A DNA stretch of 64,000 nt from Litomosoides sigmodontis. Taxonomy: Eukaryota > Nematoda > Chromadorea > Rhabditida > Onchocercidae. Positions 41,889 to 59,492 of the stretch are shown piece after piece; within the stretch, counting starts at the first letter, position 1, and each line of letters begins with the position of its first letter. Where the stretch lies: assembly GCA_963070105.1 (NCBI GenBank), contig OY718805.1, positions 3,468,001-3,532,000 of the forward strand, given 5' to 3'. Below the pieces are notes generated by a model. It saw nothing but the letters and a program-made list of their open reading frames with translations, was not told the DNA's origin and ran no database searches. A program made the position numbers and the translations under genes.

Positions 41889-42788
41889 TTAACGGTGAAT
41901 TCTTTTACTGATGAGAACGATGATAATGATAAGCCAGATGAGTATCTCTTCTACAATCGTTCGAGTGATCAGCCACAGAATTGATTGTTGTAATTCGTCG
42001 TCGGTGCTAGCAATTTCACTCATTCCCAACTTCTCCTTAGCTATCACTCGCTTCGCTTCATCAGATTCTTCCCGATTACTACTTATATGCAAACGTATTG
42101 CTTTGGTGGATTTCGTGCTAGAATCTTTCGACTCTTCGCTTTTCGAATCTTTTGATTCGACAATTTTTCCTTTCAAATCAACATGCTCCTTCCATTTTAG
42201 CTTACTCCGAGTTTTTGGTTTAGTTTTAGCTGGACGACTTTCTGCAGCAACTGATTCGAAAATTGTTCGTGCATGCAACTCCTCGTCCACTTTTGGTAAT
42301 CTGTGCTAGCAACACTGTTCATCTTTGGTATTTTTCAAAGAAATTTTTCAAACTCTTTGATTGAAAAAATTCAAAGATTTTCAAAATCTTTGTTTTTGTA
42401 AAATGATAAATATGTTTTTTGTGATTTTTCCACTACTATTTTAAAAAAGAAAAGAAAATGCTTCAGTGGAGTATTCCTTACTTAGGCATTACTTATTTGC
42501 AAATGTATATTATTGCACAAATATTGAAGAAACAAAATTTATATCAACTCTTATTACTCATTTGAAAAAAAATTTTTTTCCACCGTAGTGGAATGAAGAA
42601 TTCATTCAAATACCGTTTCATCTCTTTTTTCTCCAGTTTCGAACCTGCAAAAAAATTGTTTGCAAAATTTAAACCGCATGCTAAGTAGAAAGTGACAGTG
42701 AATTCTATAGTCGTAGTAAATCTTGTTTTCCTAGGCTGATTAACCTTTATCAGGATTATTTCCCCGTTCATTTGGCGAAATTTCGTTG
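41889..42788 (-). CDS. Unrecognised charged protein with a C-terminal membrane anchor, 5' incomplete
   Basis: Three exons join in frame: 42745-42788, 42614-42644 and 41889-42300, giving about 162 visible residues to a TAG or TAA stop. The 42788 acceptor is TTTTCAG; the last acceptor is CACAG. The protein is hydrophilic and rich in K, E, D and S (KDSKSEESKDSSTK in the middle). It ends in a stretch of about 15 hydrophobic residues (ILIWLIIIIVLIS) followed by KRIHR. That layout suits a tail-anchored membrane protein with its bulk in the cytosol. No catalytic motif is visible. The first coding exon was not found; entry phase is 2, so it must lie above 42788. The alternative, starting at the ATG inside the first listed exon, runs into a stop in the next exon. 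Confidence 0.55.
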
Positions 42789-42881
42789 CTGAAAATATAT
42801 AAATTCAGCAAAAACTACCAACAACATTATCGTAAGATTGCCAAAAAGATATAGTTTTACGTGTTTCCATGCACACAAACA

Positions 42882-42930
42882 TATTTATATCTAATTTGAA
42901 TAAGTATTTATATCTAATTTGAATGAGTAT
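42882..42930. repeat. Tandem pair of a 23-24 bp unit
   Basis: TATTTATATCTAATTTGAAT occurs twice in a row, each copy followed by (A/G)AGTAT. A (TA)n run follows at 42973-42993. Non-coding. Confidence 0.85.
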
Positions 42931-43888
42931 TATGCCGTTGAATGGACGGAATTTTGTTCAGTCATCTTTGAAATATATATATATATATATATAATTCATG
43001 GACATTATGTATTACTTGAGTTAATGCATTGGATCAACATACTTCATTTAAATTTGCGATTTGAAAGAACCGACCGATTCCTTTGCATACTAAAACAATG
43101 AATATTCGTCGTCAGATAAAATTTTTATAAGGCTCATCAGAAGTGGGAGAAAACGGTGTAAGCCGGAAATTTTTCTAAAACCGTACAACTTCATATGGCG
43201 GAAGAAATTGATTTTACTTTTACAAACGAAAATAACTTTGCATCAGTTAATTGTGTAAGATAAGCCCCATTCTTTCTCACGTAAATTTACTATCAATTTT
43301 CAAACTGGAATACTGAAAATTGAAAAGCAGAATAAGGACATGTTAATTGTAACTGTGATTGGCATAATGTAATTGATATAACCCTTTTTCCGGAATTCCA
43401 AGTTGTGGGAAACTTTTTAAGAATCTTTAAGAAATGCAGATAAATTTTTTATTTGTTATTTGCAGTTCTTCGTTTATGCAGAACTATCTGACCGAGAAGC
43501 GAATTTTTTAAACAGTAACTTCAAATAATTTTATTCGACTAGTAAAATTTTGATAACATGTATTCAATCCGAGTTAGTAGCGTTTGTACTGAAAAGGGGT
43601 AAATCACGAAAAATTTTAATTTGACATCTATAACACATCATCCAAATGAAACATCGTTGCATTATTATCTAAAACGAAATTACATTCTAGTTTTACTCCA
43701 CTCTCAGGTTCTTTAAAAGTATTAAAATATTGATGTAGCCGCGTTGAATATGATATTACTCAAACACATTTAATTTAATACAAGAAAGAAAACAATGAAA
43801 TTACAAGTTTACGAGAAAAAAAGAGGATTCACTAAACGATAATAGACGCTCATATTTTTTTTTCCAGAAAAGAGATAATATAAGAATA

Positions 43889-46758
43889 TTAGGATATCCG
43901 TATTTTAGAGGGAAGATACATGTTAACATATTTATTAGTTGATTCGAAGACTATTCGAGTTCTTAGGTCTTTGTCCACTTCATAATCACTACCGAATATT
44001 GTCATTTTTTTTAAAGTATCCGGCAGCAAATTGAATGTTAGAACTACAGATTTAACAAAGTAATCATTTTGATAGAAGTCATTATCGGGAGATGCAGATA
44101 ATTGTTTTGTTTGACACCTTGTCCAACCATCCAACAATAAACTAATCCTACTGCGTCCAGCACCCCCAGTACGAACACGAAGACCGCATGAATTCTGAAA
44201 GGCAATGAGCTATTTTTGTTTTTTATCCATATTAATTAGGCGGTAAATCAATTATATCAGTATACTTGATCAAAATATTTGTAGCATATATGGTGATTAC
44301 AGATCAATTTTTCTCAGGGTTTTTAACACAGCTTTTGTCATCGCGTGCAGTAAAAGACCTCTGTTGCTCTAGATTAAATGCAATAGACCGGAATAAAGCA
44401 CGGGAAATTGCTGTATCAAATCTAAATAGTTGACAATTAAAGGAAACAATTTCACTTTAAATTCGTTCAGTTTTCAATTTCTGATTGGATTGATATGAAA
44501 CAGGCCTACCTGATATTGAGTATTCTCACATATTACATCGACTGCTTTCATTTTCATTTCCCTAGTTTTCCCACAGTTCTCGTTGTGTATTGTTGAGTAA
44601 TCCATTTTTGGTTTGATGTTTGGTTTAATGTTGTTCTATAAAATTTATGAATGCCGACGTTTTGCAATGCTTCGAACTTTAAGGAACCATATCATTTGAA
44701 CTTGAATTTACTAATTCCGAATATATCTCACTTTTAGTAACACTGATTATCGCGCTTATAATTAATACAGAAATATGGCAGTATTTTAAAACATTAGTAA
44801 AACTGATCGTCTCATTCCTAATTAGTGAGATAGCACTTTTATAAGATAAATATATCTTGGTTCTTGACCCTAGAACCTTCGATTTCTAGAGCAAATCATT
44901 GTTTTAAGAAATCTAATTTCTCGAAAAATTACCGAACTATGATAATTATGCGAACCAATAATATATTGCCACCACTGCTTATTCGTCTGTTGTTTTGTCT
45001 CTTCAGTCGTAAACGATGACCGACACTTACAGCAACCGACGCAATATTCCTCACAAATCATATTAAGTTCTATTTCTGGATATTGCTGAAAAGAAAATGC
45101 ATATATTTTTTTTAAACTTCATTTACGCATCAAATATGACTGTAAATGTGCCATCAAAAATAAAAAGGAGTACTGAAGAATGATGAATTCTCCAGCTGCA
45201 GTATATTTACTTTTGTCAAGCTCCAATTGTGTTCTTTCTGGTAAAGTCATCCACAGTTTAAGATCAAAGCTAACTGAAGATTGAAATAATCTCACAAAAC
45301 AAAGCTAATTATAATTTGACCTTTAAGCATCGCAAATAAGCTGTGATATAAGCAATCCAACGTCGTAATCCACCCCAGTACCACAGTTTATCTTTGTTTG
45401 TCTCAACTCTATCGTACCAACCAGCATACAAGCCTGATATACCGTAAAGCGGTGGTTGTTTTTCTTCATCTGTGTTATTTTCCAAATTCTCCTTCAATGA
45501 TAATTTATAGAATACTAAACTGTTAAACTGTTTAAGAGCAATGATAAAATAATGAATAAAATCCTTTTCTTTTTTAAATTTAGTATCATATTTTTACATC
45601 TGCGATTCTCCAATTCGGAAAAGATTTCATAAAATTAATTTCAAATTACATGACCGTATTCGTATTTATCTATGTTAAAACATTGATTACCATGTATTCT
45701 TAAATTTCTGAATAAAAATTACATATAGAAATTTTGCGGTAAAACCTACTAGTTTTATGCTTGATAGATAAATAGGTCGGATTTGTTCTTCGATGAGAGC
45801 CATAGCACTTTCACAGTAAGGACGGATGTCATTCTGAACTGCTAAACAAGAAAAGTGAGCAATCTATACTACAGCATTTCGAAATGCTTTTACAATCATA
45901 TCAATTTAAATATTGATTTTTCTGCCACAAACAAATGACGGAAAACTAACCAAATACATTAGGCGCCAAACCGACTAATGATCGATTCTCCGAACCGCCT
46001 GGGAAAACACCAATAGGCACAGGTGAATTATTCTTTTGACGACATACTGCACTTAGAACGGCACTTAAAGCACTATCTCCACCAATAACGTAGAGAGCAT
46101 CACATTCCGCTGTACCAATGTGCTCCGCAATAGTTTTGAATTCAGAAATATCAGTAGGCTAAAACAACACATAGCTACGATTAATGAATCTTATCTTAAA
46201 ATTTAATGCACTACTACTTTTAGCACTGCAAAAACTGACTTTGATTATGTCCACTTGTAAACCAGCTAAATTAAATAATGGCAAAGCATTTTTTTTAAAA
46301 CTATCGAAGGCACCCGCACAGGTTGTATCTACCAAAACAGTGATACGTCGCAAACGATCTTCTGGAGATAGTGGTACATCGCCAAATTGCTTTGCTTCTC
46401 GAGCATATACAGCTCGTATATCACAATCTCTAAAATGACAATCCTTCACAGCAAATCTTTATGTAGACATAAATGTAGAACTCAAATGAAATATTTGCTG
46501 AGTAAGATTTAACAAATTTAAGGAATTTTTCTCCTACCTTAATCTTTGATATTTAGAAATTTTAACATTCTTTTCCTCGAACAAAGCACAAAATAGAATG
46601 CTATTCCACAATGAAACAGAAATAGCAAGAGAATAAATAAAATGGATCAACCTTTTCCAATTGTAAATCTTCGAACCAGCAACATAGGCAACGAAAGATA
46701 CAAGCATGGACTTTTTCTTGTGTTCCCAAAGCTTTCTCGGTACACTTGTAAGCTTCAT
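43889..46758 (-). CDS. Acylglycerol kinase (AGK) homolog with a degenerate catalytic signature
   Basis: Exons: 46652-46758, 46240-46429, 45951-46158, 45746-45841, 45321-45514, 45211-45273, 44933-45075, 44510-44635, 43889-44194, about 477 residues (human AGK 422). The N-terminus, with RKLWEHKKKS then a hydrophobic stretch, matches the mitochondrial AGK start. The DAG-kinase-like domain follows: ITVLVDTT...NALPLFNLAGLQVDIIK, then YVIGGDSALSAVLSAV, then PIGVFPGGSENRSLVGLAPN. Human AGK has GGDGTLQ at the second position; here it is GGDSALS, so the essential glycine (G126 in human) is serine. The NPAACKGKA-type first motif is also lost. AGK phosphorylates mono- and diacylglycerol in mitochondria and is a subunit of the TIM22 import complex; this copy may keep only the second role. 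The junction 45321 to 45273 does not keep frame with a GT-AG intron, see findings. Confidence 0.82.
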
Positions 46759-47602
46759 CTTCCTTCTTCCTCCCAAAATAAATTAGAGTTAAAAGCACTT
46801 ATATGTTATCGAATTTAGAAAAAGTTTAGATCACTTGATCGTCTAAACGAATGAAAACGCTCACACTCTCCTTGATGTAAAGCATGTGTTGCAGAAACAT
46901 TAATGCGAGAAACGGCAAGCCGCGCAAACACAAATTTATTTACAATAAATAGCATAACTAAAAACAAACACTTTGTGCTTCATAATTTAATTGGCAGAAA
47001 AACTAGCAACTTTGCATAAAAATCATTACGATACATTTGTTACAATATCTTCTGACATCAACAATATGATCGAAAAAGTTCCAATCTCTGACAATAGTTG
47101 TTATCTTCTTGTTTGAACTGTGTGTACTCAATTTATCAATTTTAGCACTGAAAATGATTGAAAAATAAGCACGTAATTTTAAATCACAATCAAAAACTTC
47201 GATTTTTAAAGAGAAAGAAAGGACGCTAATATCACAACGATTTCCAAACATTAAAATTGATTATGCCGAGGAAGAAATACAGCTGATTCTATGAATTTTT
47301 GGAAGAAAGAAGTAAAGGCAGAAAAAAGAGATATGTGAGGCATAACTTCTAGTCAAATAGTTCAAAAAGAAATGCATGCACAAGTAAACTAATGACGGTT
47401 ATATTGCATAATTAAGTATGAGACTCTTGTAAACGCAAGTGTAACCTAAACGTATATAATGTGAAATAAATATAACAATTCACACAAAAAAAAATATGTA
47501 TATATAACTTTAAAAACTGTACGTCACAAGTTACTAAACAAAATAATTAGGATATAGTTTTAAAAAGTAAACCCGTTTTAACAGGGAACACATTAAGCAT
47601 TG
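46759..47602. other. Intergenic stretch between REXO1 and AGK homologs
   Basis: 845 bases without a supported exon. It should contain the 3' end of the REXO1 transcript and the AGK promoter. A minus-strand frame at 47003-47251 has no flanking splice sites or family motif. Confidence 0.5.
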
Positions 47603-50600
47603 CTAATCATGCATAACTTTGTGTAACATCAGCCGCATACATGTGCTCGCATCCTCTTTCGAGTCGTGTCCATCAACTGAAATGGCAGATACAGACTTCA
47701 TAAGTACGTACACTTTAACTGACAAAATTAGATGAGTTCAGATGCAGACATTCTTTGGATGTTCAAACAAGTTGACCAAACCGTGAATTCACGAAATCAA
47801 AATTTATATGTTCTTAACTGAAAAAAAAAACAGCAGGTTATACGATTTTAATAGCCTTGTGCACTGTAACGATTGTTTCGGGTGACTAAATAGCACAGTG
47901 ATCAATTTATCACATGAAAACAGAATAGGATGAAAATGTTCAAAACATTTCATTCTATGGGATGCAACATTAAAAAAAAAAAGCTACAAGCCATCTGAAT
48001 TTTTCAAGCTCTTCTTAAGAACATCTCAGAACTGAAAATTATACCGTGTGGAAAAGGGAATAAGATAACTCACTGTCTTCCTGAATGATAAGTTGTAATA
48101 TTTCTGAAGCAATAGTTTTCAAAGCACGTTTGTAGGGTGGTCCTAGTCTGTGTGGAAATACAACTGATGTATCCACCACTCGATGATGAACTATGTGCAT
48201 TGCTTTTAGGTCACTTTCAAGACTATGCCCAATCAGAATGGTTTCTGAATTTACCAGTTCGAAGAATCGCTTTTGAGCCTATGACAAATATAGCTCATAG
48301 TGGTATATTTATCATTGCTTTATTGAGTGAAAAGTTCCTTTTTTCCATTCTTCCTTTGCTTTGTCCATGAAATTATAAGTATCACTAATCCAATGTTTTA
48401 ATTTAGCTCATTTTATATTCGTTACTTCAACTCATGATGTTCGTTGTAATAACCATGCTAAATATTCTGTAAAGGACATAAGAAAACCTACCTGTTCCAA
48501 GTCAAATTCTGCGCTTTTGATTTGATCTATAGTCAAACCACTAAATCGCGTATTGCAATCACGTACTTCATACTGTGGACGTACAGTAACATCCATCACC
48601 AGCTTATCATTTATATCGACTACTGATATTCGTGCTAAACTTGTACCCCACGTTGTATACACCATTTCACAATCAAATGCATACACTTTCCTGCTCCGTT
48701 CATCTTTTGGTCCCGTTGGTGGTGGGGTCTGTAAAAATCAATTGTAAAAATCACGACAAAGAATATCATGATCTGAAAGTACTTCTCGGAAATAATAAAA
48801 GATTATGTTATAAGAAAGTATCCTACATGTTCTGAGGTTAAGGTATCGATGAAGAGCGAGAAATTTTGTAAAGCAGCACTTGAAATCTGTAATAGAACCA
48901 TACAGAAACACTGTAGTCCTACTAAAACTTGCCTCTCGATAGCTTTCCAACACTGATTTTGGAGCAGTATCAGTGACGTGACAATCAGCTACACAACATC
49001 CAGCTACACTAAGGTCCGACTGACAACAATTATATCGAGATTCCCACAGCCCACGAGCTAATAATAATAATAATAACACAAAATGATTAAAATAATTTTC
49101 GAATTCACAGAAGAGAAAGCCGTATTTTCCAATGAAAATGACATCAGAAAGCAGCAATTTTCCTCACTAAAATACAAATCATTATTTAATATAAAAAAAA
49201 GCAATTTAAACGGACTTTTTGTTTTAAAAGCCTTTCCCCAATGGTATACACACTGCCTCACTGTGACATATTCGCCTTTCGGTGTAAGAGCAAATTCAAT
49301 GCCGCAACGACAACATATTCTTTTGAGATCTAAAAATAGTTGACTTTAATAAAAGAGTAATAACACGCTAAATAAGAATTTAGCTTCACATTCAATATAA
49401 GAGCAAATTCAAGAAGTATGAAGCTATAAAACTAGTAGCTGTCAAATAATTGCTACTATAATATGAAAACTTACCACTTTCCTCAACAAATAATTTCTTT
49501 TTACTGTCTAATTCGGACGTTTTGATCTTCACTCTTTTTTTATCCGGACCTTCCCATAAAGGGAAGCCGTTTTGTTCTAATTTCTGCTCGTCTAAAACAT
49601 ACTTCGAAAGCAGCAATCCGTAGAATTCACTGTAAAATAATTTTATGGTTACAAATAAAAAATGCAAGCGATAAATTCTACTTAAAGTCTTCTGAAGTCA
49701 AAAAAATATTGTTGCTCGATATTGTGACACTTAAAAGTCATATATAATCCATTTTAATGCTCAATTAACTCAAAATGGCAAGTATTCTATAAATTCCGAC
49801 GCATCATAACTTTAACCTTTCGCTGATGGATTGTTTTCCAACAACTGAACAGCTTCTCTTGCCAACTGTGATAGACATATGATGACGACCTGCTAGGATA
49901 GCCGAATGTGACACAGATTTTACTGCTACAAAAAAAAATATTAGTTAGACCATAAAAGATTTTAACAAATTAAAGGTGTATGAAAAAGTGAAGCTATCAT
50001 AATCTTTTATTCAACCTTTTGGAGAAAAACTGAAGTATGTAACAAGAAAAACAACTCTGTTAAGCCAAAACAAAAAATGCAACTTGTTACATATTAGCGA
50101 ATCTGCAATATTACATTTACTAATAATTGGTTTTATACAGAAGTAATTATGTCGTATTTAACAAAAATCTGCTTCCAAAAACATCTTAAAAATTCACTTA
50201 TTGTAAAAATGTTAACGATTAAAAACTGAGGAAATCAAAAGTGAGAAGAAAAAACGTGGAAATAACCTGCAGTGTGTGGTGAGCTAACATCTCTCAAACG
50301 TCGTAGAACATTTACTGCAGCACTCGTATAGCCGCCCTTTGTCACAGCTCGATCTTTTATCGTTTTTTCTTCTTGTTGAGCCTAAACTTTTGTTAACATT
50401 AAAAAGGTATAAGTAACGAAAACAAAAAGAATGACTTATTCATTTAAAAAACAACCATAAGTAAATGAAAGAATAAATAAATATTTTGTCGTGAGACCAG
50501 AGATTTATAAAATCGAAGATACAAACACCAAGGTCACTACTAACCTGAGATAGAGCGTCACTCGTCGAACTACAAAATTTCTGGCATTCGATATAAAACA

Positions 50601-53600
50601 AATTCAAATAACGGATCCGCAGAGCGTATGGAACTTTACCACAGGAGTATGGATCTAGCGGAACCAAATTCACTTTGTCAAATACTGATACCTGCAAAAA
50701 CTCTAAAAATCAGCATCAAATCGACAAGTCAACGGAGATATGCTTTAAAAAAAAGCAATCTTTTGATCTACCATGCAGTTATGGTACGAATGCGATCTAA
50801 TTCTAATGCAACTGCAAAATATTTACAAAATCTGGTCTAAACGTTTTACAGCAAATCAGCAATAACAATAACATGCAAAGTACATTACTACTGGATTGTT
50901 CTAACCTCAAATCAGAAGGTGAGATGGTATTGTAATTCATGTGTGATTGCATCACTACAAATGTTTTATTGCGAACAATTTTGAATGTAATATCAAAAAG
51001 CATACTTTTGGTGAGTGTGCTGTTCGTTTTTCGCCTTTCCCTACCGTTGTTGCTACTGCGCCCGATTTGTAATCATACTTCTCTTCAGCCGTAATAATTT
51101 TATTTGTTTTCATTTCCTCTTTGAGTTCTATGCTAAAAAAAACAATTGAGATAATCAATTAATAATTGTTAACTTACATCCAATAAATAATTAATTTTTA
51201 CTTCTCCAACAATTCTTCTTTTTCTTTTTGCAGCTTTTGATAGCGATTCATCAGTTGTTGAGCCATTGTAGGTGTACGGGCTTTGTTTGCTGTTACACAC
51301 ATTTGTATGCTAGGCTGAAGTATTCTATTTATCTCTGACATAAATATACAAACAATAAACAACCAATAAAACCCACACGATTAGCCACGGGAAAAGCCAC
51401 AAATACCTGATACCTGAACAGTGTAATGTGTCATTCGCTTTTTCACTTCCACATTAGTTTTTATTCCTTTTTGTTTATCCATTTCAGGTTGGGAGTTTGT
51501 TTTTAATTTTCTATTATTTTCCATAGTTTTTGGCTTCTTCGCAGCTGGTACCTAAACCGAAACTAATCCACATGCTAGCAAAATTGAATCATTTGAATGA
51601 TAATTTGCAACAAAACTGCAGATGTGAATTGCTCGGCTTTAGTCGTCAAACAATATTACAATCTTTTAGACTTTCTTCAAGCATTCAGAAAATAAGTGGG
51701 ATACTCAAGACTGCACAGTTCCATTTAAGTCGTTAGATCCGGTCCAGCAACAGTAAATAAATATATAAATAATGAGTGTAAATAAACGTACATCGGTTTC
51801 AAAAAGATCTTCGATAGAAAGTTGTCCATCCAATTTCTTTTTTACTACTGAGTGCGATTTTCCCTCACTTGATTGTTGTTGTTTTAATGCCGTCTGCGGT
51901 TTACTTGCCTCCGCAATCGTAACTTTTTTCACTTTTACCCCTTCTGCTTTACTTTTGTCTTTCGTTTTATCTCCCCTTACTTTGTTTTTCGAGTCCTCCA
52001 CATCCTCTTTTTCATCATCGTTCTTTTCAGTTCTTGACTTTTTCCTTTGTCGAGCTTCATTTTTCGCTTTTTCCACCGACTTCAATAAAGCTATTGGTGT
52101 TGGCGTGTAACCACCTGTGTAAGTTTGTTTCGATTTCGAATTTGAGCCCTAAAACACACGCTTTCGCAATCAAGGCTGGATGGTATATTTTGAACAAGAG
52201 ATAAGAAAAGAAATCAACATTCATCTAAAATTTAATCCAGAAATTCACACAATTTGTTCAATTTCATTGCGAATAATTAACACATGTATCGCGAATTCAT
52301 CATTTGTTTACGATGCACTCCCCATCGCTTTTCTTTTATCCATCTCAGTTTAATCCGCTTTAATTCATCCAAACAATGCTTCGCCAAGAAAATTTGAGTT
52401 GCGACAATTTGTAAATAGCTGTTGTACTAACAAGAACTCTCGGCATGACAAATATTAACTGAACAATTTAAACATAGATGATGCGATAACCAACTGAATG
52501 TTTCGTTACAGCCTGAGGGTTTGAATTAGTTAAAGTTGGTGGCTTAACCAATGCTCTAATGTCGTGAACTATTTTTTCCTTTTGCTGGCGCTCGATTTCA
52601 ATTTTTCGCTGTAGTTCTTCGATTCGTGTATCGATATCGGCTACTGATTTCGCATAATCATTCAGACTCATTTCAGAGCTCTTAGTATTCTATAAAATGT
52701 TATTAAAATTGATTCAACAACATCAAAAAGATATATACTACCTTTATGTATAACATTCTCAAATAGTTTCACTAAAAAGTTGAGCTGAGATAGTCTAGAA
52801 ATCTCCAAATCAAAAGATCGATGCACCAAGCAAGTCGCAATCTGCTGAGGATGAAAGAAATCACGGAAAATAAACTTCTAGGAAGACAGAGAACTTTTTC
52901 TATGAATATATTTTAAACGAAAAACTTTACTTCAATTGAGCTTGAGCTATTAGTAAACAAAGCAGTGGTAGCTTTTGGTTTATCGTTGGCAGGATCCAGT
53001 ATGTCGTCCACTGATAATTCCACTGGCATTCTTGGTTTAAGGATTTCCGGTGAAGGAACTCGTTTGCAGGTTTGTCGTGGAGCAATTTTTGCAGGAATGT
53101 AGGCAACTTAAAAAAAGAAATATTTCATCTGCATTCATTAAAACCAAAATCAGTCACCATACAGTAGTTACGATTTGGTCGAAGTTCCCGAAACCACGTT
53201 TAACCTTGTCATTAGCTCACTACCAGTATAACGATGCATAATCTCTTATCTACTTCTTTGTGTATAAAACTAAAATAAAGAAACTATAAATCTAAAATAT
53301 GCCACCCGGTTGCTGTACAGTTGATGTTGACGGTTGCTGCGCGTATATAACCGGATCCAGAGGAGCATAAATAGACTGATTACAAACTGGCTTGATTGTT
53401 GTTGGTTTCTGATTCTCGACGTAACCAACATAGCCCACAAACGGTTGTTCAGGTGGAGCTATCGAGGTTAATGATGTGGAAGACTGTTGCTGCTGTGATA
53501 TGTCGTCTGAAATGTACACATATATAGGTTGCATACATATATATAGGTTCCGGCTCTAAACAACAGTCAACTCAAAGCCAAATAAAATACAAATTTTTAA

Positions 53601-53724
53601 GGAGGATTTGAAAATGTCCGAAAGAAAAAAAACCTTTGGAATGCCAAAAATGACAATGTGGTCGTGTGCAATCCTCATCATAAGGACACATAATATCGGC
53701 AAACAATCCTGATCGACCAATCAT
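47603..53724 (-). CDS. REXO1: RNA exonuclease 1 homolog (REXO1-like, DEDDh 3'-5' exonuclease)
   Basis: Seventeen exons join in frame to 896 residues: 53634-53724, 53306-53506, 52931-53106, 52510-52689, 51792-52148, 51407-51551, 51202-51334, 51006-51132, 50545-50691, 50267-50381, 49817-49925, 49475-49629, 49216-49329, 48933-49057, 48492-48728, 48074-48278, 47603-47676. The N-terminus (MIGRSGLFADIMCPYDEDC...CHFWH) matches the CCCH-like start of REXO1. The middle is charged, with a coiled-coil-like Q/K/E segment at about 51202-51334. A cysteine cluster (RICCRCG...CVYHWG...YNCC) precedes the exonuclease domain. Catalytic motifs are AFDCEM, GHSLESDLKAM and GHDSKEDASTC, with all DEDDh acidic residues and the histidine present. 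RFSGLT and VVDTSVVFPHRLGPPYKRAL are also family hallmarks. Human REXO1 is longer, the difference being in the disordered middle. The predicted activity is trimming of RNA 3' ends in the nucleus. The donor at 48933 reads AG/GCAAGT. Confidence 0.94.
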
Positions 53725-55222
53725 ATTCTCCTTTCCCGTAATCAAAACCTCAATACTTACTGCGCGATATAAATAAAAAAAAAAAAACAAGGCAATTTAA
53801 CGTATTCGATTGAAATTTAACAGCTAAAATTCTATGCCTAATAAAATGATTTATTCAAAAGCTATATAAATTGCATTTAAGGATCCCAATACTTACGTAG
53901 TCTTTTTAAAGAGTTAAGATTTAAAAAATTTCGAAAATCACCTCTGTCTCTTTGCTAGACCAAAAATTGGAATTTTAGCGAGATAGGAGGAAAAAACACT
54001 TGGAACATAAAATGTAAGCACTAAAAGACGTGGTGAGAGGAAGCGTGATGAGTGGTGAGAGAAAATCTAATGCAGTAATCTATTTAGAATTTGTTGAAAA
54101 AAAAAATGAAACAAACAAGAACGGAGTGTGAAAAAATTCACAATGAAAGACGAACTGTTGTAGCACAGAAGCGATTTCATTCATAAATGACCTTCATAAG
54201 CATTATCTCCCTCCTATCAGTGACTTTTTTCCGCTTTCAAATCCCATTCACATCAATGAAAATGAAATGAAAATTTTGCATAAATTATGACGATAGAAAA
54301 TTATTCTACTTGAAACATGCAACTCACATCCTGTTACATTATGCTTTGTGCGAGATTCGCTATTCTCGAGATTGTTGTTTCGAAATTCAGTATTTCTTCT
54401 ACGATCTTTGTGAATTTACAATTTCCATCTATGAAGATAAGTCCAAAAGCATCACGACATTGTTTTTCAAAATTTTTGAACATTTTAACATAAAATCCCT
54501 TCTTCATGGGATCTAATTTTCGAAAAAAAAAACATTTCCACTCACTGTTTCTAACTTCTACTTATGCAAACGGCTCTATGACGTATATGTCAAATAAACC
54601 ATTTATCGTATTATATAAGATCACAATTAGGCCTTAATGTCACAAAAAAATATACTACACCAAACTCTCCTTCGCAACGTGACCAAAATCACAACTCACA
54701 TTTAAAAGGACAGAGAATAAAAGTTGCTCTATTCACATGTTTTGCTTAATCTCATATAAAATCTTATTTTTTGTCAAAGTATATTTTCAACTTCAATTTA
54801 GTTTATATTTCAGTTGGATCTCATCACCATCATACAACTCGAGTTTTCGACAAATCACTCCACAGTCTAAATAAATAGTTCGAAACTTCTAATTTTTTGA
54901 ATTTACGATTTAGGCAAGAAACCTTACACAATTAGTAAATAAGTCATGATACAATATTTTATTCGTAATTGTAACATACCGAAAAAGAATAAAATTTTGA
55001 TAAAAAAAAATACAGCAACACCAGTAAATAATTAGTTTCGAAAAAACTAAAAAATTTTAGCTCATTAATATTGAAACTCCAAGCTAAAAAAAAACTCCTA
55101 TCATTAAAGCTATTTTGAAACCTACGGCTATCTTAACATAATTTACTAACAGTAATGAATCTGTAAAACAGAATGAAATACCCTACAAAACTACTATTTA
55201 TAATCAAAATTCAGAAAATTGC
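53725..55222. other. Intergenic stretch between PGM1 and REXO1 homologs
   Basis: 1.5 kb of AT-rich sequence without a supported exon on either strand. Upstream of the REXO1 start, a TATATCGCGCAG sequence could serve as a trans-splice acceptor, but this is weak. Confidence 0.5.
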
Positions 55223-55223
55223 T

Positions 55224-55229
55224 TTTATT
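55224..55229 (-). other. AATAAA polyadenylation signal of PGM1
   Basis: AATAAA lies about 16 bases past the PGM1 stop codon on the minus strand. Confidence 0.7.
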
Positions 55230-55244
55230 CACACTTCTCGAAAT

Positions 55245-59485
<4,241 letters not shown>

Positions 59486-59486
59486 C

Positions 59487-59492
59487 CTGAAA
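59487..59492 (-). promoter_or_regulatory. Probable spliced-leader trans-splice acceptor of PGM1
   Basis: TTTCAG on the minus strand is followed by one G and then the PGM1 ATG. An acceptor with no room for an upstream coding exon is typical of nematode genes that receive a spliced leader. Confidence 0.65.

Noticed and set aside
44330..44430. Exon-like open segment inside the AGK homolog
   Set aside because: Exons 44510-44635 and 43889-44194 join in phase 0 without it, and no phase of this segment fits both sides.
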